Origin: CAZUCE01 sp964619265
GTDB taxonomy: Bacteria; Planctomycetota; UBA1135; GCA-002686595
DNA: 64,000 nucleotides
Direction of reading: 5' to 3'
Assembly (NCBI GenBank): GCA_964619265.1
Contig: CAZUCE010000003.1
Coordinates: forward strand, 62,001-126,000
Part shown: in pieces, positions 35,555 through 44,210 of the stretch
Numbering within the stretch: the first letter of the stretch is position 1
Layout of the letters: each line of letters opens with the position of its first letter
Notes under the pieces: generated by a model
The model's database searches: none
Told to the model about the DNA's origin: nothing
What the model saw: the letters and a program-made list of their open reading frames with translations, nothing else
Translations under genes and position numbers: made by a program

Positions 35555-35591
35555 GATCCGAACGGGCCCTCGATTTCGATCCGAACGGGCC
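35555..35591. repeat. Direct 14-bp repeat, two copies 23 bp apart
   Basis: The sequence GATCCGAACGGGCC occurs at 35555-35568 and again at 35578-35591. The period of 23 bp is close to two helical turns. The region lies 170-200 bp upstream of the FG-GAP gene start, so an operator role is possible but unproven. Confidence 0.5.
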
Positions 35592-35607
35592 ATCCAACCG
35601 GAGAAAG

Positions 35608-35638
35608 GCCCTGCGAAGGGGGTTCTCCCCAGCAGGGC
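35608..35638 (-). terminator. Hairpin downstream of the LVIVD gene
   Basis: GCCCTGC pairs with GCAGGGC (35608-35614 with 35632-35638) and encloses an inner GGGG/CCCC stem. It lies 27 bases past the stop of the leftward LVIVD-repeat gene. On the minus strand it is followed by CTTTCTCC, a weak pyrimidine tract, so it is a candidate terminator. Confidence 0.45.
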
Positions 35639-35664
35639 AACCCGCGGCGGGCCCTGGCCTTGGC

Positions 35665-36876
35665 TCATAGGCCGGGCTCGTAAATCGCGAGCCCGCGGGT
35701 CCCCGCAGCCAGGTACAGGCGCCCGTCCACCACCAGAGCGTCGCGAACCGCCCATCCCTTCTCGAGGGTTTCCAGCAGGACCGGCTGCCCCGGATCGGTC
35801 GCATCGAGCACGTCCAGACCCTCGCCCGAGGCCACGTAGACCAAAGTCCGGCCCTCGCGGCTTTGGCCGATCTCGATGCCCTCGGCTCCTTCGAACCCAC
35901 CGGTCGCCCAATCGAAGACGAGCGGTAGCAAGCCGCCCTCAAACCCCAGCGGCAAGGCCGGGCCGCTCGCGCCGTATTGGATCGATGCGCCAAGCGCCAG
36001 CGAACCGCCGACGGCGACGTCCAGGACCTGTCCGGGCAGCTGGGGAGTTGATCCCAGCTGGACGATCGCAGACGGGTCGCTCACGTCCAGCACGACCACG
36101 CCGCCCGCGGCCGTGGCGGTCACGAGCAGGTCGCCGCTCAGGACTCCGTCTCGGTAGTAGTCGACAAACGGGAAGTCCTGATGGCAACCGAGCAGCGAAG
36201 CCCCCACGCACTCTCCGTCCCCGCAATACGTCGGCTTGCCCTGCGCGCAGTACTGGGTGTCATCGAACCGAAACGGATCGGAGATATCCCACACGGACAC
36301 GCCACCTTCGCCGGCCGTCACAAACAGACGTGTATCTTCCGCGAAGACACCGAGCACGCTGCCACCGAACCGAAAGCTCGGTACCTGATGCAGCAGGACC
36401 GGGGCGAGCGGATCCTGCACGTCGTACACCAGCATTCCAGCCTCGTTAGCTGCGACATACAAAAAGCCCCCGTGCTCATCCAAGTCGTAGACACCTGTGG
36501 ACCCGACAATCGCGGTTTCGCTTACGAACAGCGGCTGGGTTGCGTCCGAGACGTCGACGATCGTGAACCCAAAAAATTCCTGGGCCAAGTAGGCGTAGCC
36601 TCCTTTCACATCGAGGCGCCGCGAACTTCCACCCAAATCGATGGCCCCAAGCGCATTCAGGGGAGGCGCGTGAAACCCGGGACCCGTGAGAATCGGACTC
36701 GACGGCTGAAGGTCAGGGCCGGCCGGACGGAACAGTTCGCTTGACTCGGCAGAAGACTCAAGGGCCTCCGATTGGCGAAGACCTGGCAGAGTCAGGCTTG
36801 ACGCGTGAACTGCGCAAAGGTCGCTAGCAGCGAGCAGGACAAGGAAAGAAAGCGGGCGAAAAGGCGAGAACCCCAT
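35665..36876 (-). CDS. Secreted LVIVD-repeat beta-propeller protein
   Basis: From the ATG at 36876 the protein has 403 residues with a signal peptide (FRPLSFLVLLAASDLCAVHA). It consists of LVIVD repeats, each about 45 residues: AYLAQEFFGFTIVDVSDATQP, LYVAANEAGMLVYDVQDPLAP, LFVTAGEGGVSVWDISDP, VTATAAGGVVVLDVSDP, VYVASGEGLDVLDATDP and LYLAAGTRGLAIYEPG. These fold as a propeller in secreted bacterial proteins. A short cysteine-rich insert (YCAQGKPTYCGDGECVG, then GCHQD) interrupts the third or fourth blade and could form disulfides or bind metal. The role is unknown. An upstream frame to 37128 lacks a signal peptide and is rejected. Confidence 0.82.
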   Translation of the reverse strand: MGFSPFRPLSFLVLLAASDLCAVHASSLTLPGLRQSEALESSAESSELFRPAGPDLQPSSPILTGPGFHAPPLNALGAIDLGGSSRRLDVKGGYAYLAQEFFGFTIVDVSDATQPLFVSETAIVGSTGVYDLDEHGGFLYVAANEAGMLVYDVQDPLAPVLLHQVPSFRFGGSVLGVFAEDTRLFVTAGEGGVSVWDISDPFRFDDTQYCAQGKPTYCGDGECVGASLLGCHQDFPFVDYYRDGVLSGDLLVTATAAGGVVVLDVSDPSAIVQLGSTPQLPGQVLDVAVGGSLALGASIQYGASGPALPLGFEGGLLPLVFDWATGGFEGAEGIEIGQSREGRTLVYVASGEGLDVLDATDPGQPVLLETLEKGWAVRDALVVDGRLYLAAGTRGLAIYEPGL

Positions 36877-37181
36877 GGCAAGTGTCGGTTCGACCGAGGA
36901 ACTCACCCGTCGCCGACACAGGGATAGGCGACCCATCGAGCTCCCCAACAAAAGGCGGCGCTGCGAGTCGCCACCAACGCCCGGCGCAGGGCCCGGTTGG
37001 ACCCTAGATGCGTTCGAGGCGCAGCCTCGCCGGCCGAGGGAGGACCGGGAGCCGGCGTGCTGACCACCGAAGCGGAAAAAAGTTCCCCTCCGATCGGCCA
37101 ATTCGGGGATTTCGAACACATCCCGCACACCGGGCGGCCTCTGGCCGCCCTCACCCCAAGCTCAACCGAAGCCGTTCGGGG
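36877..37181. other. Intergenic region upstream of the LVIVD gene
   Basis: These 305 bases lie between the stop of the cobalamin adenosyltransferase gene and the start of the LVIVD gene, both leftward. Apart from the hairpin at 37132-37150, no gene or clear signal was seen; the LVIVD promoter presumably lies here. Confidence 0.5.
37132..37150 (-). terminator. Perfect 8-bp stem-loop after the cobalamin adenosyltransferase gene
   Basis: GGGCGGCC and GGCCGCCC flank a 3-base loop, about 30 bases beyond the adenosyltransferase stop codon. No T tract follows on the minus strand, so termination would need other factors. Confidence 0.4.
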
Positions 37182-37757
37182 TTACTTCGCGTTCTTGCCC
37201 GGCTGCCAGAGCACGTCGCCCTTCCCACCGTCGTTGGCCGAACGCGCCATCACGAACAGCAGGTCCGAGAGGCGATTGAGGTAACGCAGCACCTCCGGAT
37301 TCACCCGCTCGGATTCTTCGGGGAGTCCGGTGAGTTCATTGACCAAGCGCTCGGCACGCCGGCAAACCGTCCGGCCCAGGTGCAGCCAAGCGGACATGTG
37401 GGTTCCACCCGGCAGAACGAACGACTCCAGCGGCTGCAAATCGGCATTGAGCCGATCGATGTGACCCTCTAGCCGCTGGGTGTAATTGGCCGGCACACGC
37501 AGGGCAGCGCCGGCTTCTCCGGGCACGCACAAGTCGGATCCGACGTCGAAAAGGTCGTTTTGGAGCTCGAGAATGAGCGGCGCAAACGGGTGGTCCGGAG
37601 CCATCGCCAGCGCCAAGCCAAGGACCGAGGAGGTCTCGTCGAGGGTCCCGTAGGCGGATACGCGGAGATGGTGCTTGGGCAAGCGGCTGCCATCGCCGAG
37701 TCCGGTGGACCCGTCGTCCCCGGAGCGGGTGTAGATACGGTTGAGGCGAACGGTCAT
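37182..37757 (-). CDS. Cob(I)alamin adenosyltransferase, PduO type
   Basis: The 191-residue enzyme transfers the adenosyl group of ATP to cob(I)alamin, giving coenzyme B12. The ATP loop is YTRSGDDGSTGLGDG at residues 9-23, followed by VSAYGTLDETSSVLGLA. The C-terminal RYLNRLSDLLFVMAR carries the conserved Arg and Asp. The trimeric helical-bundle length fits. The ATG at 37757 was chosen because the open frame further upstream lacks family residues and overlaps the divergent hydrolase gene, whose start is only 43 bp away. A shared promoter region is likely. Confidence 0.9.
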   Translation of the reverse strand: MTVRLNRIYTRSGDDGSTGLGDGSRLPKHHLRVSAYGTLDETSSVLGLALAMAPDHPFAPLILELQNDLFDVGSDLCVPGEAGAALRVPANYTQRLEGHIDRLNADLQPLESFVLPGGTHMSAWLHLGRTVCRRAERLVNELTGLPEESERVNPEVLRYLNRLSDLLFVMARSANDGGKGDVLWQPGKNAK

Positions 37758-37800
37758 AGGATCGATATCGGCCGAAAGAGCCGGGGAGTCTACGTGTCCC

Positions 37801-38760
37801 ATGGGAAACTCGTCCCCAGAAGACGCCGAGCCCTCACTCGAAGCACCCGCGAGCCACGTGTCCAACTCTCCCGCAAGCACCCTCCACGGCCTCCCCCTGA
37901 TCGCCAGCTCGATCGGAGGGCTCGAAACCTCGATCGACCTGCCCGAATGGCGCTGCGCCGTCGATCTCGGCCGCTCGCCGGCCCGACTGCTGCCGCGGGC
38001 GACGATCCTGATCACCCACGCCCACTTGGATCACCTAGGAGGGGTTGCCCACCACTGCGCCACTCGCTCCCTGCTCGGGATGGCCCCTCCGACCTACGTC
38101 ATCCCTGCCGACATCGAAGCTCCCCTCGAGCGCCTGTTCGCCGCCTGGCGGGAACTCGACTCAAGCGAACTTCCCCACCGCTTGATCCCCGCTCGCCCGG
38201 GCGACCGAATTCCCCTGCGCCCCGATCTGTTCGCGATGCCGTTCCGGACCATCCACCCGGTCGTCAGCCAGGGCTACACCTTCTTTTCCGTGAAGAAGCG
38301 GCTCCGCGAGGCCTACCGCGGCCTGCCCCAAAAAGAGCTCCAACGACTCGCCACCTCCGAGGGCGTCGACCTATCCGAACGCACCGAAATTCCCGAGCTG
38401 GCTGTCACCGGGGACTCGCGCATCGAGGTCTTGGATCAGCAACCGGAGCTGTATCAGGTGCCGAGACTGGTGCTCGAGTGCACGTTCCTGGACGACCGCG
38501 TGGACGTTCAGCGGGCGCGCACCACCGGGCACGTCCACTTGGACGAGATTCTCGAGCGCGCGGATCGCTTCGAGAATCAAGCCATCGGATTGGTTCACTT
38601 CTCCGCGCGCTACTCGCGCCGAGAAATCCTGCGGATCCTGAGCGATCGGCTGCCCGCGTCTCTGCGCGAACGAATGACCCCGCTGTTTCCACCGCGCGGT
38701 GAGGATTCTCCGGCCGCGGTGGCCGACGGGCTCGCCGGCGAATCGAGCGAATTCGGCTGA
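37801..38760 (+). CDS. Metallo-beta-lactamase-fold hydrolase, RNase Z-like
   Basis: The 319-residue protein has the metal-binding motif THAHLDHLGG (H73, H75, D77, H78) and later TGHVHLDEI and LVHFSARYSRREI, matching the late histidines and 'HFSxRY' box of RNase Z and its relatives. The segment FRTIHPVVSQGYTFFSVKKRLR is also typical of tRNase Z-like proteins. Processing of tRNA 3' ends is possible, but a divergent member with another substrate cannot be excluded. The ATG at 37801 is used. Confidence 0.78.
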   Translation: MGNSSPEDAEPSLEAPASHVSNSPASTLHGLPLIASSIGGLETSIDLPEWRCAVDLGRSPARLLPRATILITHAHLDHLGGVAHHCATRSLLGMAPPTYVIPADIEAPLERLFAAWRELDSSELPHRLIPARPGDRIPLRPDLFAMPFRTIHPVVSQGYTFFSVKKRLREAYRGLPQKELQRLATSEGVDLSERTEIPELAVTGDSRIEVLDQQPELYQVPRLVLECTFLDDRVDVQRARTTGHVHLDEILERADRFENQAIGLVHFSARYSRREILRILSDRLPASLRERMTPLFPPRGEDSPAAVADGLAGESSEFG

Positions 38761-38770
38761 AGACCGGAAG

Positions 38771-39238
38771 TCAGCCGCGCGCGATCCAGCGCCGGCAGCT
38801 TGCCACGAACGAATCGACTTCGATTGGCTTCGAAGTGACGTCGTCGAACCCGGCCGAGCGACAGCGATCGAGCTGACTCTGATCCTGATGCGCCGTCAGG
38901 GCGACGATCGGCGTTGTAACGCCGACGTCCCGAAGCTGCGTCACGGTCTCGCGGCCGTCCAGATCGGGCATCTCCACGTCCATCAGAATCAGGTCGAAGC
39001 GCGCGTCCTCCTGCTCGAATCGCTTGAGCGTGGAGAAGCCCCCCGATAGGGTTTCGACCGTCGCGCCCTCTCGGGCCAGCAATCGCCCAAGCAACCGCCG
39101 GCCATCCTCGCTGTCGTCGACGATCAGGATCGACCGGCCCTCCAAGATTCGATCTTGATCGGCTCCGAATAGATCAGCTATGGAAGCCTCGGCGCGCTTG
39201 CGCCGGGAGGCTTCGGGCTTGGGGCTCAGGTCGCTCAC
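38771..39238 (-). CDS. Single-domain response regulator with N-terminal extension
   Basis: The 155-residue protein has a 35-residue basic N-terminus and one receiver domain: ILIVDDSEDGRRLL with the acidic pair, phospho-acceptor D in LILMDVEMPDLDG, and the lysine of VTSKPIE. There is no output domain and no kinase next to it, so it may act by protein contact or serve a distant hybrid kinase. Start codon is GTG 39238. It ends 10 bp from the convergent RNase Z-like gene. Confidence 0.88.
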   Translation of the reverse strand: MSDLSPKPEASRRKRAEASIADLFGADQDRILEGRSILIVDDSEDGRRLLGRLLAREGATVETLSGGFSTLKRFEQEDARFDLILMDVEMPDLDGRETVTQLRDVGVTTPIVALTAHQDQSQLDRCRSAGFDDVTSKPIEVDSFVASCRRWIARG

Positions 39239-39317
39239 ATACCGTCCTTCGGCTCGGTAGGGCCGCGGGACTCAACCGAAATTCAAAGCTATCCGCGCAA
39301 GCGCGGGTTCACCCGCC

Positions 39318-40211
39318 CTACCAGGTAAGGCGCAGCCGTGCCGCGCCCCGCAGCCGCTCGCGGGGAAGCACCAGCTCGGTCAGACCATTCTCGAACAGTC
39401 CATCGATCGACAGGGAAATCTCTTCGGTGAGCGATCCGTCGGGACGAATTCCGACCAGCCGCGCGCGACCCCGCACCAAGGCTTCGATCGCCAGCCGCTC
39501 CTCCAAGGTGCTGAACGCCTCCGGCTCGGAAAGTAATTCCGCTCGACTCCCGGCTGGAAACTCCGGACCGCGCCGCAGGGACATCGTGGCCTGCGCCGGT
39601 GTGCCTTGGACCTGGAAGCCGCCCAGCTCGATCGTGCCGCCAAAATCCTCGAGGTCGATCGCATGGATCATCCAAGGCTCGAACGGGGAGTAAATCGCAC
39701 GCACCTGGGACCGGACGCCGAGCACGTCAAATGCGAAGGCCCCGCCGAGCCCGAGAACCGTCAAAGCCAGGGGCGCCGCTGCGCGCAGCCTGGAGGGTGC
39801 CGTCTTGAGGGCCACCGGTTGGTCCAATACGTCGCGCTCTTCGACCCGTTCGATGCGTCCATCCGGGCGCATCGCGAACAACGTTCGAGTTCGCGAGATC
39901 CCGCGCGTCGTGGTCGAGCGCAGGGTCGAGTACAGGTTCGAGCGGTCCGGAAAGGCGAACAGCAGGTCCTCAATTCGCTCGGCCAGATCCTGTTCGGGCT
40001 CGGGCGCCAAATCGGGCCAGGCCCGCGCCACGTTGTCTCCGAGCAATCCGAAGCGCCCGCCGTCGAGTTCCAACTTCAGGTGCAGTCCTGCGGCTTGAGC
40101 TTCCTGTTCGAAGCGCTCGAGTCGTTCGGGGAAGTCCGGTGTAGGCGGAATTCGACCCTCAAGAAGGCCAGCGAGCTGGAGCGTCGCCGAAGAATTCGGC
40201 GATCGGCTCAA
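39318..40211 (-). CDS. Hypothetical protein with one transmembrane segment
   Basis: The 297-residue protein is not recognised. Residues 1-140 look cytoplasmic and carry a hydrophilic, PH-like beta pattern (RGISRTRTLFAMRPDGRIERVEER). A membrane helix follows at about 145-165 (AAAPLALTVLGLGGAFAFDVLG), and residues 166-297 are beta-rich and presumably external. The TTG start overlaps the stop of the GYF-type gene (TTGA), so the two are probably translated together and may form one membrane unit. Confidence 0.6.
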   Translation of the reverse strand: MSRSPNSSATLQLAGLLEGRIPPTPDFPERLERFEQEAQAAGLHLKLELDGGRFGLLGDNVARAWPDLAPEPEQDLAERIEDLLFAFPDRSNLYSTLRSTTTRGISRTRTLFAMRPDGRIERVEERDVLDQPVALKTAPSRLRAAAPLALTVLGLGGAFAFDVLGVRSQVRAIYSPFEPWMIHAIDLEDFGGTIELGGFQVQGTPAQATMSLRRGPEFPAGSRAELLSEPEAFSTLEERLAIEALVRGRARLVGIRPDGSLTEEISLSIDGLFENGLTELVLPRERLRGAARLRLTW

Positions 40212-40744
40212 ACCATCAGCTCCTTGACCGCACCGGCCGGAACCCAGTCTTCAAGACCGCCGCGCCACACCAGGGTGTCGCTGGGGAGCTCGGCCCGCGC
40301 CAGTCGCAGGCGGAGGGCCGACTGGGGTTCGGGGCCGTGGGCCTGGCCCTCAAATTCGAAGTACCAGGCAGGCCCCTCGATGCCCGGAAGGACCGGGGGC
40401 TCCAGCCCCGCTGCAAGCGCTCCTTCGGGACGCGTATCGATGCCCGCCTGACGGTCGTGGGCATCCAAGCGAGCGGCGGCCTCGGTGCGGAAAGTCTCGT
40501 GCTTCAGCCGCTCCTGGCGGACTTCTTCACGCATCCGGTCTACCCGATCGTCCCGGCGCCGGATTTTGCGATCGATTTCGCGCAGGTCGCTGACGAATAG
40601 CGAGATGACGAGCGCGAGGACATTGAAGAAGAAGCCGAAGATGAACCAGCCCACCGCGCTGCGGCCCTTGGAGTGTGCGATTAGGGCCGTCAGCCCAGCG
40701 AGGCCGATTTGAAGGGCAAAGGCGAAGAGTTCAGGTAGGTGCAT
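40208..40744 (-). CDS. Membrane protein with C-terminal GYF_2-like domain
   Basis: The 178-residue protein has two membrane helices (LFAFALQIGLAGLTALIAHS and GWFIFGFFFNVLALVISLFV), then a charged coiled coil (about 55-95). Residues 125-178 form a GYF_2-type domain: AWYFEFEGQAHGPEPQSALRL followed by LPSDTLVWRGGLEDWVPA. Such domains often follow membrane or disordered segments in bacterial proteins and are thought to bind peptides. It is the first gene of a small leftward series that continues with an unknown membrane protein and possibly the lone receiver. Confidence 0.75.
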   Translation of the reverse strand: MHLPELFAFALQIGLAGLTALIAHSKGRSAVGWFIFGFFFNVLALVISLFVSDLREIDRKIRRRDDRVDRMREEVRQERLKHETFRTEAAARLDAHDRQAGIDTRPEGALAAGLEPPVLPGIEGPAWYFEFEGQAHGPEPQSALRLRLARAELPSDTLVWRGGLEDWVPAGAVKELMV

Positions 40745-40805
40745 GGGGGGAAGCCGGCGGGGTGCCGGACGACACCCTGTTCTACGCGCGAGGCGGCTCT
40801 TTATT

Positions 40806-40822
40806 GGGGGTCCAGCCCCCCC
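40806..40822 (-). terminator. G5/C5 hairpin after the ABC permease gene
   Basis: Five G and at least five C residues flank a 5-base loop 22 bases past the permease stop codon. The minus strand continues with AATAAAG rather than T residues, so its role as terminator is uncertain. Confidence 0.3.
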
Positions 40823-40843
40823 ACTTTCACGGAATTTCGCCTC

Positions 40844-42781
40844 TCAGGCGGCCTGCTCTGCGGGGCTGTGTGGAGCTAGCTCCTGAGTGGGTCCGCGGAG
40901 GGCCTCCTCCATCGCCCGCCGGGCCGCCGCCTCGCGCCGGGCCGGCGCCCGAGCGATCCACCAGGCTAGCCAGCCGACGAGCCCGGCCGTGACCGTCAGC
41001 AGAACCCAGAACCAGCGGCCGGCCCCCCGCTCCTGGCGAACCACCGAGAAGGTCATGAATGCGGCCAGCACGAACGAGAAGAGCGTCGTGAGAGGGCGAC
41101 GGAGACCGGTCAGCCCCGGATCCAGGTAGGCGGCGCGCGGATCGGGCCGGCTTGGCTCTCCAATCCGAACGCCCGGCTCTTCAATCGGCGGGAGTCCGGT
41201 TGGCTGGAGGGATGCGACGAGCGTCCAGAGGCTCGGCTGCAAAGCCGTCACGAGGGCGTAGTTGGCCTCTCGTAAGAACTCCTTCCCGTCCCTTGTGCGG
41301 GGCGGTTCCCATCCGTCCACGCGCACGCCGGACTCCGCAAAGACCGCTTGCTCGCCCCGGCGAATCAAGACCACGGGATATGCGATGGGATGCGAAGCCT
41401 CCAGGGGCGCCAAGTCGGAGGGGGACCCCTCCACGAATCGAAGTCCTTGCCCTGTCTCCTCGAGCCAGGCGACCGTCTCGGTCTTTGGGTCTTCGAACAC
41501 GGGCAAATCACCAGCGTCTGCCGAGGGCCGTTGCCGCAGCAGAACGCTTGAGGAGAAGGACGGCCCTTCCAGCTCGAAGCGCGCGGCTCGCTCCGGATCC
41601 AGATCGACCCGCGGCGCCCGATCGAATTCCCTCCCGCCGGCCGAGTTCGGACGAAGCCTCGCGAAGACCGTCCCCGACGGCAGGGTGAACACAACCTCCC
41701 GCTTCATCGCCGATTCGCCAACAGGGATGGTGGTTCGATGGAGCACCAGTTGGCTGCGCGACGAATAGGCACTATGACTAGCGCGCTGGGCGATTTGATC
41801 GGTGAGCGGGTCCATGTCTTCGAACCACCGCCAGGCTTGCCGATGGACCGAGTGCCAGACCTGACCCGGGAGCTTTTTGGCCAAGGGACGAGGCGGCCCA
41901 TCCAACAGGTCCAGGGTTTCGCCACTGGAGTCGACGACAGCGAACCCTCCGACTTCTCGGCCAACGACGAGTTTGGCGAACCGGCCCTCCCCATCGGTCA
42001 GGACGATCGGCATGGAATGGGAAGCTAGGACTCCCTGCCAGCGACGCACCAAGGGCTGCAACTGGCCGAGAACCAAGACCGCGAGCAACGCGGCTCGCAA
42101 ACGAACGCGTCCCGAGGACTCGGAGCAATCCCCGTCGGCCAGCGAGCGGAACCGGCCGATCGCAAGCCACAGAGCCGACACCAAAACGAAGGCGAAGATC
42201 GACACCTGCAAGATCAGCCGTGGGTCGCCCAGTCGGTCGCCGAGCAGTTGCGGCGTCCCAAGCACGAGGCCCGCGCTGGCAAAGGCTGCGAGCGCCAGTC
42301 GCCCCGTCAGCTGCCACGAACCGCTGTCCCAACTTACCGCCAAGAGCACGCCGATCGCGTACACCGGCAAGACGACGCACAGCAACGCGAAGACCTCGCG
42401 AACGCCGGCGGATTCGAACAGCGGTGCGTAGGGACTTTCCTGCAGGACGACCAGGTGAAAGGCGAAGGCGAGCCCGAACGCTCCGATCACCGCGAACAGA
42501 CCGGCGCCGGCCTTGGCCGCGAACAGGTGCCCGCGGCTCACGCCGCGCAACACCAAGTAAGCGTGGGTACCGCGCAGGCGTTCGCCGGCGAATTGCCAGA
42601 AGGCCAAGGCGAGGACCGCGAACAGCGCCGTGCGCGCCTGGGGATGATTCGGGGTGACCGTCGGCGAGATCAGCGCGCGGCCGTCTTCAAAGACAGCCTC
42701 CACCGCGAAGTACGCGACAAGCAACAGCGCGACGAACGGCAAAACCAGCTCGCGCAGCTCTTTGAATAGGGAAGTCTTCAA
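40844..42781 (-). CDS. ABC transporter membrane subunit with large inserted domain
   Basis: The 645-residue protein has about six membrane helices in residues 12-215, including AFWQFAGERLRGTHAYLVLRGVSRGHLF, a pattern of ABC-2 type permeases. A soluble region of about 330 residues follows, then two final helices (LTTLFSFVLAAFMTFSVV and WFWVLLTVTAGLVGWLAWWIA). It starts at a TTG overlapping the ATPase stop (TTGA). With that ATPase and the GntR repressor it forms a cassette like the YtrABC type systems of Firmicutes. The substrate is unknown. Confidence 0.72.
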   Translation of the reverse strand: MKTSLFKELRELVLPFVALLLVAYFAVEAVFEDGRALISPTVTPNHPQARTALFAVLALAFWQFAGERLRGTHAYLVLRGVSRGHLFAAKAGAGLFAVIGAFGLAFAFHLVVLQESPYAPLFESAGVREVFALLCVVLPVYAIGVLLAVSWDSGSWQLTGRLALAAFASAGLVLGTPQLLGDRLGDPRLILQVSIFAFVLVSALWLAIGRFRSLADGDCSESSGRVRLRAALLAVLVLGQLQPLVRRWQGVLASHSMPIVLTDGEGRFAKLVVGREVGGFAVVDSSGETLDLLDGPPRPLAKKLPGQVWHSVHRQAWRWFEDMDPLTDQIAQRASHSAYSSRSQLVLHRTTIPVGESAMKREVVFTLPSGTVFARLRPNSAGGREFDRAPRVDLDPERAARFELEGPSFSSSVLLRQRPSADAGDLPVFEDPKTETVAWLEETGQGLRFVEGSPSDLAPLEASHPIAYPVVLIRRGEQAVFAESGVRVDGWEPPRTRDGKEFLREANYALVTALQPSLWTLVASLQPTGLPPIEEPGVRIGEPSRPDPRAAYLDPGLTGLRRPLTTLFSFVLAAFMTFSVVRQERGAGRWFWVLLTVTAGLVGWLAWWIARAPARREAAARRAMEEALRGPTQELAPHSPAEQAA

Positions 42782-43728
42782 GCGGCCACCTCAGCTACGC
42801 TAGGTTCCATTCGGAATGCGCTCGCGCGGGTCTCCCCGGTCAAGCAGAGGAACAGATCTTCGAGGGTTGGGCGCAGCGGTTCGCCGAGGGTCGTGAATCC
42901 TGCGGCAACCAATTCGGCCGCAGAAGCTGAGTCGTAGCCTCGGATCAAAAGCTCGGTGTCCTCACCCGCGCCACGTTTCGCGAGCAGGCCGTCCAGTGCC
43001 TCGAGCTGCCCGGGATTTGCTCCTTGCGCAGCCCGCACGGCCACCAACCGGACCTCGCGCTCGAGATCTTGGAATCGTTCACCCCGCAGGCGCGCCACGC
43101 CCTCGTGAATCACCGTGCAGCGATCGGCGATGCGCTCGGCTTCGCCCAACAGGTGCGTGGAAAGCAAGGCTCCGGAATCCCCGCCCGCAACCACCTCGGC
43201 CAGGGCCGTCAGGAAGTCGCGCCGGACGCCGACGTCGAGGCCCAGGGCCGGTTCATCGAGCACCAAGAGCTTCGGCCGCGCCGCGATGGCCAGGGCCAAG
43301 GCCACCTGCTGTCGTTGGCCCGTGGAGAGCTTCCCGAACCGTGCCTTGGGAGACAGCTCGAGCGCATCCAGGATGCGCACGCAAAGGGCGCGGTCGAAGC
43401 GCCGCCGCGTACGCCGTTCGAAAGCGATCAATTCGGAGAGCTTGGCGCTCGAGTACAGCTTTGCGCCGCCCGAGACGTAGGCCAGATCGTCGAGCTGCTT
43501 GCCGCGCAGTTGTTCGCTAGGCACGCCGAAGACTTCGGCCTGGCCACCGTGCGCCGCGCGCAAGCCAAGCAGAATGGAAATCGCGGTGGACTTGCCAGCT
43601 CCGTTGCGACCGACCAAGGCGTGCACCTCGCCCGGCAGCAGGTCAAAATCGAATCCGCGCAGGATCGGATTTCCGCCGAACGCGCGCCAAACGCCCTCGA
43701 GCCTTCCCAAATATTCTTGTGTTGACAT
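42778..43728 (-). CDS. ABC transporter ATP-binding protein
   Basis: The 316-residue ATPase has Walker A GRNGAGKST, signature LSTGQRQQVALALAIA, Walker B LLVLDEPALGLD and the switch histidine in LLSTHLLGEAERIADR. A C-terminal domain of about 90 residues follows. It powers the permease encoded next and lies 2 bp after the GntR-type gene. Its length and C-terminal extension fit ABC-2 exporters. Confidence 0.92.
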   Translation of the reverse strand: MSTQEYLGRLEGVWRAFGGNPILRGFDFDLLPGEVHALVGRNGAGKSTAISILLGLRAAHGGQAEVFGVPSEQLRGKQLDDLAYVSGGAKLYSSAKLSELIAFERRTRRRFDRALCVRILDALELSPKARFGKLSTGQRQQVALALAIAARPKLLVLDEPALGLDVGVRRDFLTALAEVVAGGDSGALLSTHLLGEAERIADRCTVIHEGVARLRGERFQDLEREVRLVAVRAAQGANPGQLEALDGLLAKRGAGEDTELLIRGYDSASAAELVAAGFTTLGEPLRPTLEDLFLCLTGETRASAFRMEPSVAEVAA

Positions 43729-43730
43729 GA

Positions 43731-44132
43731 TCAGGCGCTCCTACGCCCACGGAACAACTCGTCGAGCTCTTGCTCGAGCCATTCGCTGAGAACTTCGGAC
43801 TCAAGACCCCGGACGCAGGCCTCGACGCAGATCCGGTGCAGGCGTTCGCGAAGCGCGCGGCAATCGGCATCGGTCGCGCGCACCTCCACATCCGCGGCCA
43901 CGAAACAACCGGTTCCCTGGCGACGCACGAGCACGCCGCGCATTACCAGTTCGGAGATCGCCCGCCCCACCGTATTGGGGTTGATGGCCAGGGAAGCCGC
44001 CAGCTCGCGCACCGAAGGCACGCGTTCCTGCGGCGCGAGGTCCCCGCGCGCCACGGCTTCCTGAATACGGAATACGAGCTGCTCAAAAAGCGGCTCGCGG
44101 GCGGTCGGGTCAATTCGAAGCCAAGCCTGCAT
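43731..44132 (-). CDS. GntR-family regulator, YtrA subfamily
   Basis: The 133-residue protein has a GntR winged helix: LFEQLVFRIQEAVARGDLAPQERVPSVRELA, the recognition helix INPNTVGRAISELVMRGVL, and the wing VRRQGTGCFVA. The short C-terminal helical tail of about 55 residues is that of the YtrA subfamily, whose genes usually sit beside and repress ABC transporters, as here. The ATG at 44132 has a G-rich stretch just upstream; a GTG at 44141 is the alternative. The upstream region contains a large palindromic element. Confidence 0.88.
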   Translation of the reverse strand: MQAWLRIDPTAREPLFEQLVFRIQEAVARGDLAPQERVPSVRELAASLAINPNTVGRAISELVMRGVLVRRQGTGCFVAADVEVRATDADCRALRERLHRICVEACVRGLESEVLSEWLEQELDELFRGRRSA

Positions 44133-44176
44133 CCCCCCCACTTCGGCCGCACGCCCCGAGTCACTTGAGTGGTTCC

Positions 44177-44205
44177 GGTGTCCTGGGACGCTTGGGACAC
44201 CCAGG
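44177..44205. repeat. Nested small inverted repeats upstream of the GntR gene
   Basis: GGTGTCC (44177-44183) pairs with GGACACC (44195-44201). A competing pair CCTGGG (44182-44187) and CCCAGG (44200-44205) shares the same bases, so two mutually exclusive hairpins are possible. They lie about 50 bases upstream of the GntR gene start at 44132. Confidence 0.5.
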
Positions 44206-44210
44206 GCATT

